DNA of 43,093 nucleotides from contig JNEU01000633.1 in NCBI GenBank assembly GCA_000697475.1, positions 1 through 43,093 of the forward strand, given 5' to 3'. The notes beneath the pieces are model-generated. The model did no database searches and was not told the DNA's origin. It saw nothing but the letters and a program-made list of their open reading frames with translations. Positions 10,941 to 21,867 of this stretch are shown here, in pieces. The translations under genes were made by a program, and so were the position numbers. Position 1 is the first letter of the stretch, and every line of letters starts with the position of its first letter. The DNA is from Lichtheimia corymbifera B2541. Its lineage: Eukaryota > Mucoromycota > Mucoromycetes > Mucorales > Lichtheimiaceae.

Positions 10941-12770
10941 CTACAAGAAAAAGTGGGTATGGACACGACTTTGTTCATGGACTGGCATTTCATTCAATTT
11001 GTACATGTTGAGTTCTTGTTTGATGTATTGTGCCATGGCTGGTGTGAGTCGCGTGCACACTGCATCCGGATCCGATCCACGATCATATTCGTATCGAGAA
11101 AATGTCTCTTTGACTGACACCACCCGTGCAAAACGTACCACACTTGTATCAGATGCCGCCAATGGCATGGGTGAAGGTTGTTGTTGTTGTGAGCAAGATA
11201 ACAACATGTCAGATGTAGCTCGAGGAATAGCCCCTTTGGAAGAAGGTGGAGGAGATGACATGGATGGCATGGGTTGCATCATACGTTGATGATGAGAAAG
11301 AGTAACAGGAGGGGTATGTTGTTGTTGTTGCTGTAGGTTGTGCCGGTGAGGATGATGGTGGTGGTGGTGATGATGGTAATGATGAGGATGATTATGCGGC
11401 CAATGTTGCTGTGTACTACGATGCTTGTTGTTGCTGTTGTGTCGTAATGATCGCTCCTGGTTGCTTACAAGTCGTTTTGTTGTATCCCCTAATACTAAAA
11501 GTCAGCTCTCCATGCATAAATCTAAATCCTCTTTTATGCGTTGTTTACCTTTATTGAATGGATGCGATTGCTGTTGTTCTGGATATGACCAAGTAGCCAC
11601 CGATGTAAGAGACGTTGTTCGTGACACGCGGTTGGTAGTAGTTGTTGTTGTAGTTGTCTTTTTTGGTGACTTTGACTTGTTGAATTTGCTTCGTATTCTT
11701 TTTGCAAGCGAGGTGCTTTTGGTGGGTGCCGGCCTCGTTGGAGATGATTTGGTGGTAATGGTACTGCACGTACTCTTACGACTCGTACTCTTATCGGACA
11801 AAGATGGACCAATGGGTTCATTGTTTTTCGTTGCAGCACTAGAATGACGACCACGTAGTTTCTGGAAAGCAAGCTTAAGACGTGAGGATGATGAAGACGA
11901 TGGTACAGGTGAAAAGGAATCATTTGCTTCTCCATTGCTGCTATTGCTGCTGCTTCCAGTGCCTGCAGAAAAGAGTGGATCAGAGCTTGCCGAAGAAGAA
12001 GAGCATGTGGAAGTGGAAGAAAGCATCGATGAAATGTGTTGTTGCTGCTGCTGTTGATGATGATATGATAAAGATGGCAATGACCCACTACGCATAATCA
12101 TGTTGCGTTGTGCCAAGGAGGATCTTGAATGCAAGGAGGAAGATGACGAACCACCCATTGGCAAAGGGGAACGAGGGGTAGTTGATGGTGGCGGTGTTGG
12201 CAGTGGTGATAAAGAAGGTCTACTAGCAATGGCTGCATCTCTTTCCACCGTTCTTGTAAGCAATGCACCCTTGTCCAATCCTTCATCTTTGTTTCTCATT
12301 GTTGTTGTTGTTGGAGTAGATTGAATCCTGCTTTTAATTTGTGATAACTTGGATGTCGTCTTTGTCTTTTCCAAAGTAGTAATGGGTGGTGGCGATATGC
12401 ATGGTGGGTCAAGATAGCTTTTGGTGATAGCTTCATCATCCAACAGTGCCTCGTACCTGCCGACAACAGCTGCTGCGTTATCTTTGATAGGTGGTGTGTC
12501 GCTCCCACTTTCAGTATCCACTTCATCTTCGTCATCGTCTTCATCGTCTTCGTCGGGTGATATCCATGATGCTTGCATTGGCTGATTATAGATGGTTTGG
12601 CAATGATGGTACCATGATTGTGGTGGAGCTTGATGCTTCAGGGGGCAAGAAGAATGGGTCGGAGCATTCCTGTATGGGATACCAACGTGTAGGTCGCCAC
12701 CGCTGTTGTTGCTATCATTATGCTTGTTTGTTAATCCAGTTGGTGCTGTTGTTGTTGCTGCAAGTGACAT
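10941..12770 (-). CDS. Low-complexity protein with conserved C-terminal block
   Basis: Two exons, 12770-11549 and 11494-10941 (54-nt intron, GTAAAC..TTTTAG on the minus strand), give 591 residues. Without splicing the frame ends at 11502. Most of the protein is disordered: an acidic tract (DEDDEDDDEDE), poly-Gln, poly-Ser, poly-Thr, a basic stretch (SLAKRIRSKFNKSKSPKK) and a His-rich run after the intron. The last 40 residues differ sharply: RLTPAMAQYIKQELNMYK then LNEMPVHEQSRVHTHFFL. I recall similar IK.ELN..K..EM.VHE.S...THFF tails in other fungal proteins but cannot name the family. The triplet repeats create long false frames on the opposite strand. Confidence 0.7.
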
Positions 12771-13044
12771 GGATTATTATGTATAATGAGCTTGGATAAA
12801 ACAAAGACGTGTAAAAAGAAAATGAATAGGAATGGGTAAAGAAAAAGAGAATTGGTAAAAAAAGACAAAAGGAGGAAAGAAAGAAAGGATCCGGAAATGT
12901 ACCAGAAAGAAAAAAGGAGCCATCTGCGTCCCTTTTTGAGGAATTGCGCGCGCAACAGGGGCCATCGTGCATCTTTCAACATTGATATACAAAGCATGAT
13001 TTTATCGTATGCGTTTATTCTTGTATGGATCGGGTGATGATTGA

Positions 13045-13855
13045 TTATTGCTTCCATTCACAGCTCTCGACAAGGACTTGTACAATGGCCTCTAATCCAA
13101 CACGGTCTTCGTCATTGAATCCTTCCGTCTTCTCGCAATCGATGTCCAATACACCAATAACCTTCTACAAAATATGCAATTGCGTTAGGATAGTTGTACT
13201 TTTTATCACATATCCCGTGTTCTTGACATATCCATTCCAGACATCTCTCTCTCTCCCCCTCGCTCTCTCTCTCTTGCTTCTTCCTTTTTCAACTTACGCC
13301 ATTCACCATCATAGGAACCACAATCTCAGAGTTGGATGCCGAATCACATGCAATATGTCCTGGAAATTGATGAACGTCTTTGATGACTTGAGTTTGCTGT
13401 GTAGCCGCTGCAGCACCACAAACACCCTTTCCAAATGGGATCTCTGTACATGCCAGCTATTCAAACATAGATAGATCCTTGTCAATAAAACATACTTTAT
13501 GCCCCCCTTATCCCCATCATAAGCTCTCTCTCTCACCTTGCCCTGGAAAGGACCAAGAATAAGCTTCTCGGCATTGGTTGGATCCACCACATAAAATCCT
13601 GCCCAGTTCAATGGCTTTTTTTGAAAATGCTCCAACGATCGCAGCTCGTGGTAAATGACGGCCGAAGCATTGGCGAAATTGGTTACCTGGGACAAAAGAA
13701 AAAGTTTGAGCAACCATGCATTTGTAATCAGAAGCGACGATCGGTCATACCCAATTGCGTTGTCCTTCTACGATGGCCTTGATTTGCTCCAACAAGTCGT
13801 TATAAAACTCCTTTTTGGGCTGAAGTGGGTTACCGTTGGGTTGGACGTCAAACAT
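13045..13855 (-). CDS. Free methionine-(R)-sulfoxide reductase (GAF family)
   Basis: Exons 13855-13751, 13686-13537, 13456-13298 and 13164-13045, all phase 0, give 177 residues, the usual size. The enzyme reduces free L-methionine-(R)-sulfoxide with thioredoxin and protects against oxidation. Family landmarks are NWAGFYVVDP, LILGPFQGK, LACTEIPFGKGVCGAAAATQ, FPGHIACDS, SEIVVPMM and VIGVLDIDC. The three cysteines used by the bacterial enzyme (ACTEI, GVCGA, IACDS) are all present. The start at 13855 (MFDVQPNGNPLQPKKEF) is preferred over a longer upstream frame because it matches the family N-terminus and is preceded by a CT-rich leader. Introns 2 and 3 contain long GA/CT tracts. Confidence 0.93.
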
Positions 13856-14553
13856 GTGTGCAAGTGCGGAAGAAAAGAAGCAGCTGACAGCGATGACACC
13901 ATTGACATGATGGATGGCGGGAAACCTGGAAATAATTAAGCGGGATCGTCCATTTCCCGCACAGATGTTGTGTTTATGCAAATCTCCCACGCTTGCTGTC
14001 AAAACAAATCCCTTCTCCCAACCCTTTGACTTAACATACTAGCAGCTACCTTTTGTCATGTATCCATTATAATATCTCGCTGTTCTTGTTGTAGCATCCA
14101 GGTCAATCTTTGTTTACATATATGATGATGCTGACTTGTTATATAATATACAAACATTTAGCCCATTTACCTCATACACTGTATGGTCTTTGTCATTTTT
14201 TAACCCGCATCCTCACTCATATTGGATATAACAAAGCTAGCAAACCACATCCTTGTTATCTCCGTGTTCTCTTTATTCTCAAGAACAAATACTGCATTAA
14301 ACTCTAATAGCATACATAAGTGACTGGAGCATGGAATCTAATGTATAGCATGCTGGGGAATATTGATCACAACTTCATAAAAAGTCGCACTGTTTTCTGA
14401 TGCCTGAAAGTAGATGTCTTGCTATATGTGCTTGTTCTATTCATGCATAGATAAATTTTGGGCTTAGGTCGAGTCATATTCCGCCATTGTCTTCTTTTTC
14501 TCCTCCCCTACTCTACTACACTCATCTTTCACCTCTATATATCATTTGCATAC
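13856..14553. other. Shared 5' region of fRMsr (-) and TAF13 (+)
   Basis: A 700-bp divergent intergenic region with no coding signal. A CT-rich block (CTTCTTTTTCTCCTCCCCTA) and CTCTATATATC occur just before the ATG at 14554. TTATATAATATAC near 14140 is another AT-rich candidate. Confidence 0.45.
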
Positions 14554-15113
14554 ATGGAACAACCACAGCAACAGCAGCAGCCACCACAGCAACCACCACC
14601 ACAGCAACAACAACAATCTTCACAAAAAGATACCACTGCACAAAAGGAACCGGGCACTGGCCCAGGTCGACGGAAAACGGTCCGTAAAGGCATGTTTGCC
14701 AAAGACTGTACGTTTTTAATGAAGACGATCCAACGCATCCACACTCATAAACAACACTATAGTAAAGCTGCTAATGTATGGTTTTGGCGATGTGGCGAAT
14801 CCGGCGTCCGATTCCATCTCTGTCATGGACGACCTCGTCATTATGTATATTTCAGAAATGGTAAGCTTGTCAAAGTGAGTGATAGGGGGGCCAAGGTGAC
14901 TTAGGGTGTTATGAATAGTGTCAAGAAGCTTCGCGTGTCGCTGAACATCGTGGCAAGGTGCGAGTGGAAGATTTCAAGTATATTTTACGCAAGGACAAAA
15001 AGAAGCTTGGCCGTGTAGAAGAACTACTCTACATGAGTGAAGACATTCGACGAGCCAAGCAATTGTTTGACGAGAAGGAAGTGGATCCAACACAAGATGA
15101 AAACATGGGATAA
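14554..15113 (+). CDS. TAF13: TFIID subunit TAF13
   Basis: Exons 14554-14707, 14763-14860 and 14919-15113 give 148 residues. TAF13 pairs with TAF11 through a histone fold inside the general transcription factor TFIID. The N-terminus is Gln/Pro-rich (MEQPQQQQQPPQQPPPQ). The fold starts at KGMFAKD and continues across the first splice as LKLLMYGFGD. It then reads DDLVIMYISEM, crosses the second splice as CQEASRVAEHRGKVRVEDF, and ends KYILRKDKKKLGRVEELLY with MSEDIRRAKQLF. Splicing is essential: the unspliced frame loses the fold. An upstream TTG in the same frame (14458) was rejected. The stop lies 38 bp from the stop of the convergent arrestin gene. Confidence 0.95.
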
Positions 15114-15151
15114 AAGAACCATTGTATACACAACACATACATATATTTTTT

Positions 15152-17827
15152 TTACTCGAATGAAATATCAAATTCTGTACCAAGTGACAATCTAGGTAAT
15201 ATGGGAATATGATCTACAGATGAGGAACAAGAGGAAGAAGAAGAGGAGGAGGTGGTGGTGGTGGATGTTGAATTCTGAGCAAGGTGTCTTTCAGGAATGG
15301 GGGGAAGAGGATCTAGTACTTCATCATCGCTATCTTCAACATAAAGTTTGGTCATCCGCCGAGTCGTTGTATCAATGGATGGTTTCTTTTTGTTGACGTC
15401 TTTGGGCAATGGTGGTAATTCGAGATATACATATGGATTGGTCTTTTCAGAGGAGGAGGATGCTGCTGGTGCTGCTACAGATGCTGATGAGGAAGAAGAA
15501 GATGATGATGATGATGGTGGAGGTGGTAAAGGATGCTGAGGTGGTGGTGCTGGAGGCAAAATGATGGATGCGTTTGTATTTGATAATGCGTTGGCTGTTT
15601 CTTTTGCTTTGATGATGGCAGATTCTGGTAATGGTGGTACTGGTGGCAAGGGTGATTTTGGCGGAGGTGGTTGTGAAGGAAGGCGTTGTTGTGTACATGC
15701 AATACGCCTCAGGATTTCACCATCCTTATCAAGAACAGAAGAATCACGTGCTCCAATGGCGGTCGATAGTGGAATCGCATGAGAACTCGCTTTACTCTTA
15801 CGTAGAGCAAGACTGGTGCGCGGTGAGAGTAATGTGGATGATGCAATGGTGGCGAGTGGTGATAAATCGCAACTTGGAATGAATGATTCTTCGACAAGTG
15901 ACATTTTGTACGCTTCCTGAGGTCGTAATTCAGTCTCTGCTGGTAAACCGGGTGCTGTAGCATATACAATGGAGGGTGGTCGTGAACGAAGATGATCATC
16001 AATAGGTGAATCATCAGCTGAAGAAGATGAATTGATACTATGTGGACGTCGACTGGATTGCGAAGTGCTATCAGATCCAATGGATGACCCTGCATCATCT
16101 TGTGGCGGTAACATGGATGGTGCTGTGTCAAACATGGTCGAGATCTTGGATGGTGGTGGCGGTATTGATACATTGGCTGCTGCACTACGTTGCTTTGATT
16201 GACGTTGAGCTTGTTGTAGGCGTGCTTTGCTCATCATCAGGTTCCTGTCAACGGTTGCCATGTTGTTTGGTTGTTGCTGTTTTCCACGTCTCTTGAGCCC
16301 ATTAGCCAGATCAACATCGATAGATGGCATTTGCATACCACCTTTACGTCTTTGAGCAATGGGCGTTGTCGTTCGTGGCCTCTCAAGTGGAAACATCAAT
16401 TGGTTGTCATCGTCGTTGTGTTGATCATCATCACCGTCGTCATGCAAAATACTGCTGAGTTCGTTGGCAGATGCGAACTTTCGAATCGATCGACCAATAC
16501 TGTCCTTTGCATTGTAGGAATTATTGTTGCTGCTCCTGCTGCTATGCTGCTGGTTGTAAGGGTCATCGTCATCGTCATCATCATCCGCTGCTGAGTGCTG
16601 AAGGAGGTTGATGCTAGATGATGTCACTGGTAACCGTGGTTCACCCAACAAGCTCCTGCAATGGATATCCGGTTGCAAGCTCTCTGCATCATAAACAGGA
16701 TTGACTTCGCGCACACGAGCTGGTTTCTCCACAACGACTGAAATACATGAATCATGTAGGCGAGCTTGATCCATCTCAAAGTGATACTGTGGCATACGTG
16801 ACCCTGCTGCAAGCTGAAATGCGAATGCATTGCTGCTGAGATTGCTGTCCTTGGTGGAAGGTATTGAAGCAACCACAATAGGAATACGAGCCTTGATATC
16901 TTCGAATTGATGCTCAAATTGGAATGTGATCTCCAGCTCATGATAAATGCTGATAAGAGGTGCGTGCAATGTCGGTGTAAGAAGTGGTTGCAATTCATGA
17001 CGTAAAACAAGTGGATGTTTCCATGTTGATTTCTCTTGAGCTTCAGTGACCGTGTGCAATAGAGCTGGCACAGTGCGCTTGACATAGCGTCGATGAGGGC
17101 GTCCATTGGAACCAGGGATGATACGATTGCGAGCACCACCACTAGCACTTGAACTATGCAATTCAATCTGTCGAATCTGGGTCCGAATGGTGCGTACAGG
17201 CTTTTGTGAAGCAAAACAGAGATATTTGACAGCGACAGGAATGACTCCTTGTTCACGACAAACAATCTGTGGTGCATCAATTGCATAATGGAACTTGGCT
17301 GGTATGGTATCTTCGAGGATTTGTGTCTCCACCAAAGGTGCCATCTCCTTGCAGCGTAACAAATGACGTCGTAACTCGATAGGATGTGATGCTGTGATAC
17401 TCTTTTTCTGCAATCCAATAGCAACGGAGACTTCGACGCGATATTCAATGGACGCACGTTTTAAAGCAATTGAGGCTGGATAAATATTGGGTATCTCGAG
17501 TAAGAAGGGCACCACATGTTCCCCTACTGGTAATGTCGTCTTGCCACCAAACAAAGCTTGCTTGAGTTTGGGTAGCAGCGGTGTCTGCAATGCTATTCCG
17601 CTGGCATTTGTACTGACAGTGCCTTTAAACTTGACGCTCATGCCACGTATCTTGACCGATCGTCCCAACGTAAACACCACTTGACCACGTAGTGCAATGC
17701 TGCCATCCATTCTCTCTTCCCCTATGCCTCCATCCTCGGTTCTCTTTGTCTTTTGCACTTGGCCAATAAAGTCCAATACAGTGTCTGCTGGTATAATGTC
17801 AATGGTTTTGAAGCCGACATCTTTCAT
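15152..17827 (-). CDS. Alpha-arrestin-like protein
   Basis: A single-exon 891-residue protein. Residues about 10-220 read as an arrestin N-domain and the start of a C-domain: DTVLDFIGQVQKTKR, LRGQVVFTLGRSVKIRGMSV, LPVGEHVVPFLLEIPNIYPA, ASIEYRVEVSVAIG, then GVIPVAVKYLCFASQKPVRT and a beta-rich stretch to about 320. The remainder is disordered, with DDDDDDDD, poly-Ser and polyproline (SPLPPVPPLPE, LPPPPSSSS). Alpha-arrestins recruit Rsp5/Nedd4 ubiquitin ligases to membrane transporters. I find no PPxY or LPxY motif, which is unusual; an NPVY (376-379) resembles an endocytic NPxY signal. It ends tail to tail with TAF13, so their 3' UTRs probably overlap. Confidence 0.85.
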   Translation of the reverse strand: MKDVGFKTIDIIPADTVLDFIGQVQKTKRTEDGGIGEERMDGSIALRGQVVFTLGRSVKIRGMSVKFKGTVSTNASGIALQTPLLPKLKQALFGGKTTLPVGEHVVPFLLEIPNIYPASIALKRASIEYRVEVSVAIGLQKKSITASHPIELRRHLLRCKEMAPLVETQILEDTIPAKFHYAIDAPQIVCREQGVIPVAVKYLCFASQKPVRTIRTQIRQIELHSSSASGGARNRIIPGSNGRPHRRYVKRTVPALLHTVTEAQEKSTWKHPLVLRHELQPLLTPTLHAPLISIYHELEITFQFEHQFEDIKARIPIVVASIPSTKDSNLSSNAFAFQLAAGSRMPQYHFEMDQARLHDSCISVVVEKPARVREVNPVYDAESLQPDIHCRSLLGEPRLPVTSSSINLLQHSAADDDDDDDDPYNQQHSSRSSNNNSYNAKDSIGRSIRKFASANELSSILHDDGDDDQHNDDDNQLMFPLERPRTTTPIAQRRKGGMQMPSIDVDLANGLKRRGKQQQPNNMATVDRNLMMSKARLQQAQRQSKQRSAAANVSIPPPPSKISTMFDTAPSMLPPQDDAGSSIGSDSTSQSSRRPHSINSSSSADDSPIDDHLRSRPPSIVYATAPGLPAETELRPQEAYKMSLVEESFIPSCDLSPLATIASSTLLSPRTSLALRKSKASSHAIPLSTAIGARDSSVLDKDGEILRRIACTQQRLPSQPPPPKSPLPPVPPLPESAIIKAKETANALSNTNASIILPPAPPPQHPLPPPPSSSSSSSSSSASVAAPAASSSSEKTNPYVYLELPPLPKDVNKKKPSIDTTTRRMTKLYVEDSDDEVLDPLPPIPERHLAQNSTSTTTTSSSSSSSCSSSVDHIPILPRLSLGTEFDISFE

Positions 17828-18428
17828 GGCGAAATGAGAGGAATGGGTTGTGTGTTGATGTGGTTGGCAAATGGGGAAAGAAGAAGAAAGAAAGAAACAA
17901 GTAAAATAAAAATATCGAGTTTCAAGGAGAAAGAGGCGGCACGCTCGCGATCGAAATGTAGACTTGTTGTTGAGTTATATTACGGGTAATAACAAGAAGA
18001 AGGGGGAAAATTATCCTTTGTTGTGTATGTACACATACATACACCTTGTTCATTGTCCCTGTCATACATTTGCTATACTCATCCTCGTGTTCATGTTCAA
18101 ACGTGTGACCTAGTCTACATATGTCGATCCCCGATGCTGCTACTGCAACGCTATATACCATCCACTTTTTTTCTTTGCATGTTTCCCACAGTAATGATGA
18201 ATCAGGTCGCAAACGCCCCTATTTTTGGGTCACTGCCGAGATTATTACTGAAGCAGTCCTTTTTGCCATCATTTCCACTTTTGCCACGACATCTATCTCG
18301 CTCGCTCATGTTCCATTTATCATCATCATCGTACTACGATGCACACTCTCCAATCAATGTAGCAATAGCAGCATTAGTAGAAAACATGCACACAACTCCT
18401 TCTTGCTGCTCTTCCTCCCCGCTTTGAT

Positions 18429-18790
18429 GTTGCTCCGATTATTCCGGCACAAATCATTCATTTCCTTACTGACTTTGATGGATCATTCATTGTATATCGG
18501 AATCGAATTCGGTACCAACAAGGGGAAGATGTTGGTTGTCTAAGAGACCACAATGACTGCAAGATCCAATGCTTCTTGTTTTCAGGGGAAGAATCGAAAT
18601 GAACAGTTGCCAATTCGGTGGTTGATCATGTTGGATTTGCTTTGTGATCACGCCATCCCAAGAATGGCAGCTTGACATGCACATGTTTGGAAGCTTTTTT
18701 TTCTGTGCTGCTGCTACAAGACATGAACGTTGTACAAGAGCATGTTTGTCCCACAACAACGTGCTTGCTTATTTCTATGATTCAGGAACA
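18429..18790 (+). pseudogene. Decayed SWIM-zinc-finger-like fragment
   Basis: One frame reads like protein for more than 100 codons (HFLTDFDGSFIVYRNRIRYQ, GCLRDHNDCKIQCFLFSGEE) but is cut by two in-frame TGA codons (18597-18599 and 18639-18641). It continues to SRHPKNGSLTCTCLEAFFS. That tail looks like the C.C start of a SWIM finger. A YKSMF in the next frame sits where the C.H half would be expected. SWIM fingers are common in MULE-type transposases, so this may be transposon debris. The assignment is a guess from motif shape; both stops could come from CGA by one C-to-T change. Confidence 0.3.
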
Positions 18791-19869
18791 CACAATTTAT
18801 ACGTGTGGCTCAACATTGGACCCCTTCCTTTCTCTACCACATTCATCACAAAATAGAACAAACAGCCACCTGATAGACATTCGGATAATGAGTTTTCTTC
18901 CCTGACACGGGTAAATGGGGCAGCCATCAAAAATAAAAAATTTGTCAGGGGTTGGTAGTAAAGCCATCAATGCCCTGTCGCATCTACATTTATACCTTGT
19001 TCCTCGGCTTGTTCCCATTGATGGCATGCCATTAGATCTGTGCTTTGACCCTGACCTCATTAGGGATCATCTTTATCATTACCATATCATGCATCAGGCC
19101 GTGCCGCGTTAGCGCTTTCAATGATCTTCATTGTCAAATCTAAAACTCAATGTACCATCATGTCTGCATATGTCGTAGTACACCATAACAATCCATGTCA
19201 ATGTGTTCTAGTGTTGCAGTAGTACTACTACGGCATCCTATTGTCTCTTTGCATTTGTAGTGCCAGCAACGTTTGCTGATGATCGTGATCTGCCATCTTC
19301 TCGTTCTTGGGAAGAATGGGCTTGGCTACTGTCACTGGACCCCGGAAGGATCGCCATAATTGCATGCTCTTGTGCGCTTAAAAAGTCGAGGATTGGTATT
19401 TTAGGTTGCTGCCTCGCCCACATTAGGTTAGCACCATTGGAGCCATCGTTCGGCAACCTTTACATCCGCGCATCTTGGTTACCTCTATACAAATGCATGC
19501 ATTAATATTATCATCATCACAATTATAGCCATGCTATTTTGCATCGTAGTCCGTTTGATAGACCTACTTGGGGCGATCATAGATGTTGATACATCTCCAA
19601 TGCCTTGTAGTACCCAGCCACATTATAAATGTCATACAATTCTCGACGAGTCATTGGTTCAATATCTTAATTAACAAGTGCGCATGGTTACTGTAAAACG
19701 TCAAGTACACGATGTAAACGTATCCCGACTGTTGTTGCTGCATGAATTTGGTACTTGCTTTCTGAAAAGATGGTTCTTGTGAAACATTGGCTCTGTGCCT
19801 TCATGGCAATGTTGACATCGTTGGATTTATTTTAATGATGCGACTCGATCTACTGGCGGCCTACAAACT

Positions 19870-19947
19870 ATAGGTCACGACAACTTGTCAGCTAAGGATT
19901 TGACGTAATGACCACTACATGCACATCATTATAGGTCACGTCAACTT
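19870..19947. repeat. Short direct repeat ATAGGTCACG(A/T)CAACTT
   Basis: Two 17-bp copies (19870-19886 and 19931-19947) differ at one base. A related inverted string, TTGACGTAATGACC, lies between them at about 19900. Function unknown. Confidence 0.5.
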
Positions 19948-20663
19948 TCAAGTCAAAAACCTCGTTGGCAAAGCACAACAACCGACTTGTCATCCAATTG
20001 CGCATTACGTTTCTATATCAACCTGCGGCATAACACATAGTAACCCTCTTTTGTGAATGCCCTTTATGCGTTTAAGACTTGGTCACCAATGCAGAAAGCC
20101 ATATTTATATGTGCTGGGCTTCCAATCTTTAGTGTAGTCGGCGGCAGCTACCTAGTCTCATATTATGCCAAAAACATGCAAGGTAGCAATGGCTGGTAAT
20201 CCACTTTACTGCTTTTTATACAACAACTATCTTGATTGTGCACGAAGAAAATCTCTCCACTCCATGTATGATACTGATGCAGTGACGTGTTTATTATATC
20301 AATATGCGTGCAACCGTTGTATCAGCAAAAGAGCAACAAAAAGTTTTAAGATGCGTTGCTTGGTGCAGAGTCGGTTCCCCTTGACGTTGTCAAGTTTGAT
20401 GATAATAATACAGGGAGTCATGCAGCTATCAAAGCTTTCATGGAACTGATACATAATTTATTCAAAGAGCACAATAAGAAATACAAATAGGTGTACAGGC
20501 AAAGGTATCTGGTTTCTAATGAGTTGTCGTGATCGTCGTGGTCGGCATTTGACTTAGCAACAAAGCAAAAGTAAAGCCTGGTATGTAGCAACAGCAGCAG
20601 TATTCTTGCTCCGCCCCTTTCTTTTACTACTACTCCCTCCCCCCCCCCCCCGCCTTGGAAACC

Positions 20664-21736
20664 ATGGCAAGTGTGAGATGACACTCCTGCAACGCGCCAA
20701 ACCATGAACACTGACCAAGCAACATAGGAAGATGATCAATACGATTGTGCATTGGACTTGATGCGCCGTTTACCGCCGCAGAATGTCGAGGACAATTTGA
20801 ACAAGCTATTGGACCTTGTAGACCCTGATTTGGAGGACAAGATATTGTCTGCTATTGACAAACCACTCAAGGTGAAACGCTGCCCCAAGACTGGCAAGGA
20901 TTATCTCTTATGCGACTATAACCGGGATGGTGATTCATACAGGTAGGTAACCAAAGGATATCCCAAAAAGAACAACACACTGATATATACATACACCTTT
21001 ACATAGATCGCCTTGGAGCAATGAATATGATCCCGAGATACCAGATACCGTGCAGCCACCACCTTTTACCCCTTCACCAGCATTGCGAAAGTTAGAGATT
21101 GCTGCCAATGAAGCCTTTGATACCTATCGCGACATGTACTATGAAGGCGGCATCTCTTCCGTGTACACATTTGAATATGACGATGGATTTGCTGTGGTGG
21201 TACTTATCAAGAAAGGTATATTTATATATATAACACATATGTGACAAAGGATGATATTGATTCTTTTATTACAGTGGGTGATGGTGGAAGACGCATGAAC
21301 GGTGCTTGGGATTCAATTCACGTATTCGAAGTGCATGAACGCGGTCGCAATGCCAACTACAAGCTGACATCCACGGTGATGCTGTACATGATTACCAAGG
21401 GCCAAGAATTGGGTGATATGAACTTGAGTGGTAGCATGACTCGTCAGGTAAAGCATTCACATATATATAAGATATGGACAGTTGGAACTCATTTTTATTG
21501 ATTAGGTGGAACAAGATCACGCTGTCGACGATCCTTCAGCGCACGTTGCCAATATTGGTCGGATGGTTGAGGACATTGAACTCAAGATGCGTAATTCCCT
21601 TCAAGAAGTCTATTTTGGCAAGACCCAGGATATTGTCAATGACCTTAGAAGCTTGGGATCCTTGGAAGAAAGCCGGAAACAAGCCGAGATTCAAAAGGAA
21701 CTTGCCGGTAGATTGATGGAAAGAACTACACGTTAA
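20664..21736 (+). CDS. CAP2: F-actin capping protein beta subunit
   Basis: Exons 20664-20672, 20728-20942, 21007-21215, 21275-21447 and 21506-21736 give 278 residues, the family length. With the alpha subunit it caps actin-filament barbed ends. Clear landmarks are [110 protein letters not shown] and [15 protein letters not shown]. The first coding exon is only ATGGCAAGT, placed by the good context ACCATGG, a GTGAGA donor and a CTGAC branch site before CATAG. Reading in from the ATG at 20704 hits a stop at the acceptor. The start is therefore inferred, whereas exons 2-5 are certain. A C13 tract lies 13 bp before the ATG. Confidence 0.94.
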
Positions 21737-21867
21737 GAACTTGAATAAAAGAGGGATGATGCCTCCTAGTTGAAAGTCAGAGCAGTATCCTAATAGTATC
21801 TTTCTTTTTCTTTTTCACTCACACACAAGCACACCACCACCACCACCACTACTACTACTACACCACT

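Larger units (their letters stand above)
17828..20663. other. 2.8-kb gene-poor region
   Basis: It begins with the arrestin promoter (minus-strand start 17827; TTTCTTTCTTTCTTCTTC-like tract upstream) and ends with the capping-protein promoter. Between them I find only the decayed SWIM-like fragment (about 18429-18790), a direct repeat of ATAGGTCACG(A/T)CAACTT (19870 and 19931), and unconvincing ORFs (18121-18543 plus, 18797-19060 minus, 19260-19505 plus, 20165-20449 plus). A C13 tract lies at 20639-20651. Confidence 0.45.

Noticed and set aside
10544..11847. Plus-strand ORFs opposite the low-complexity gene
   Set aside because: They are mirror images of triplet-repeat coding on the minus strand. 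The minus strand splices into a protein with a conserved tail, while the plus frames have no recognisable content.
13856..14002. Longer N-terminus for the methionine sulfoxide reductase
   Set aside because: No ATG-supported conservation. The family begins near MFDVQPNG and the preceding sequence is CT-rich leader.
14458..14553. Upstream extension of TAF13 from TTG
   Set aside because: Non-ATG start and hydrophobic sequence encoded by a CT-rich leader; the ATG at 14554 fits the family.
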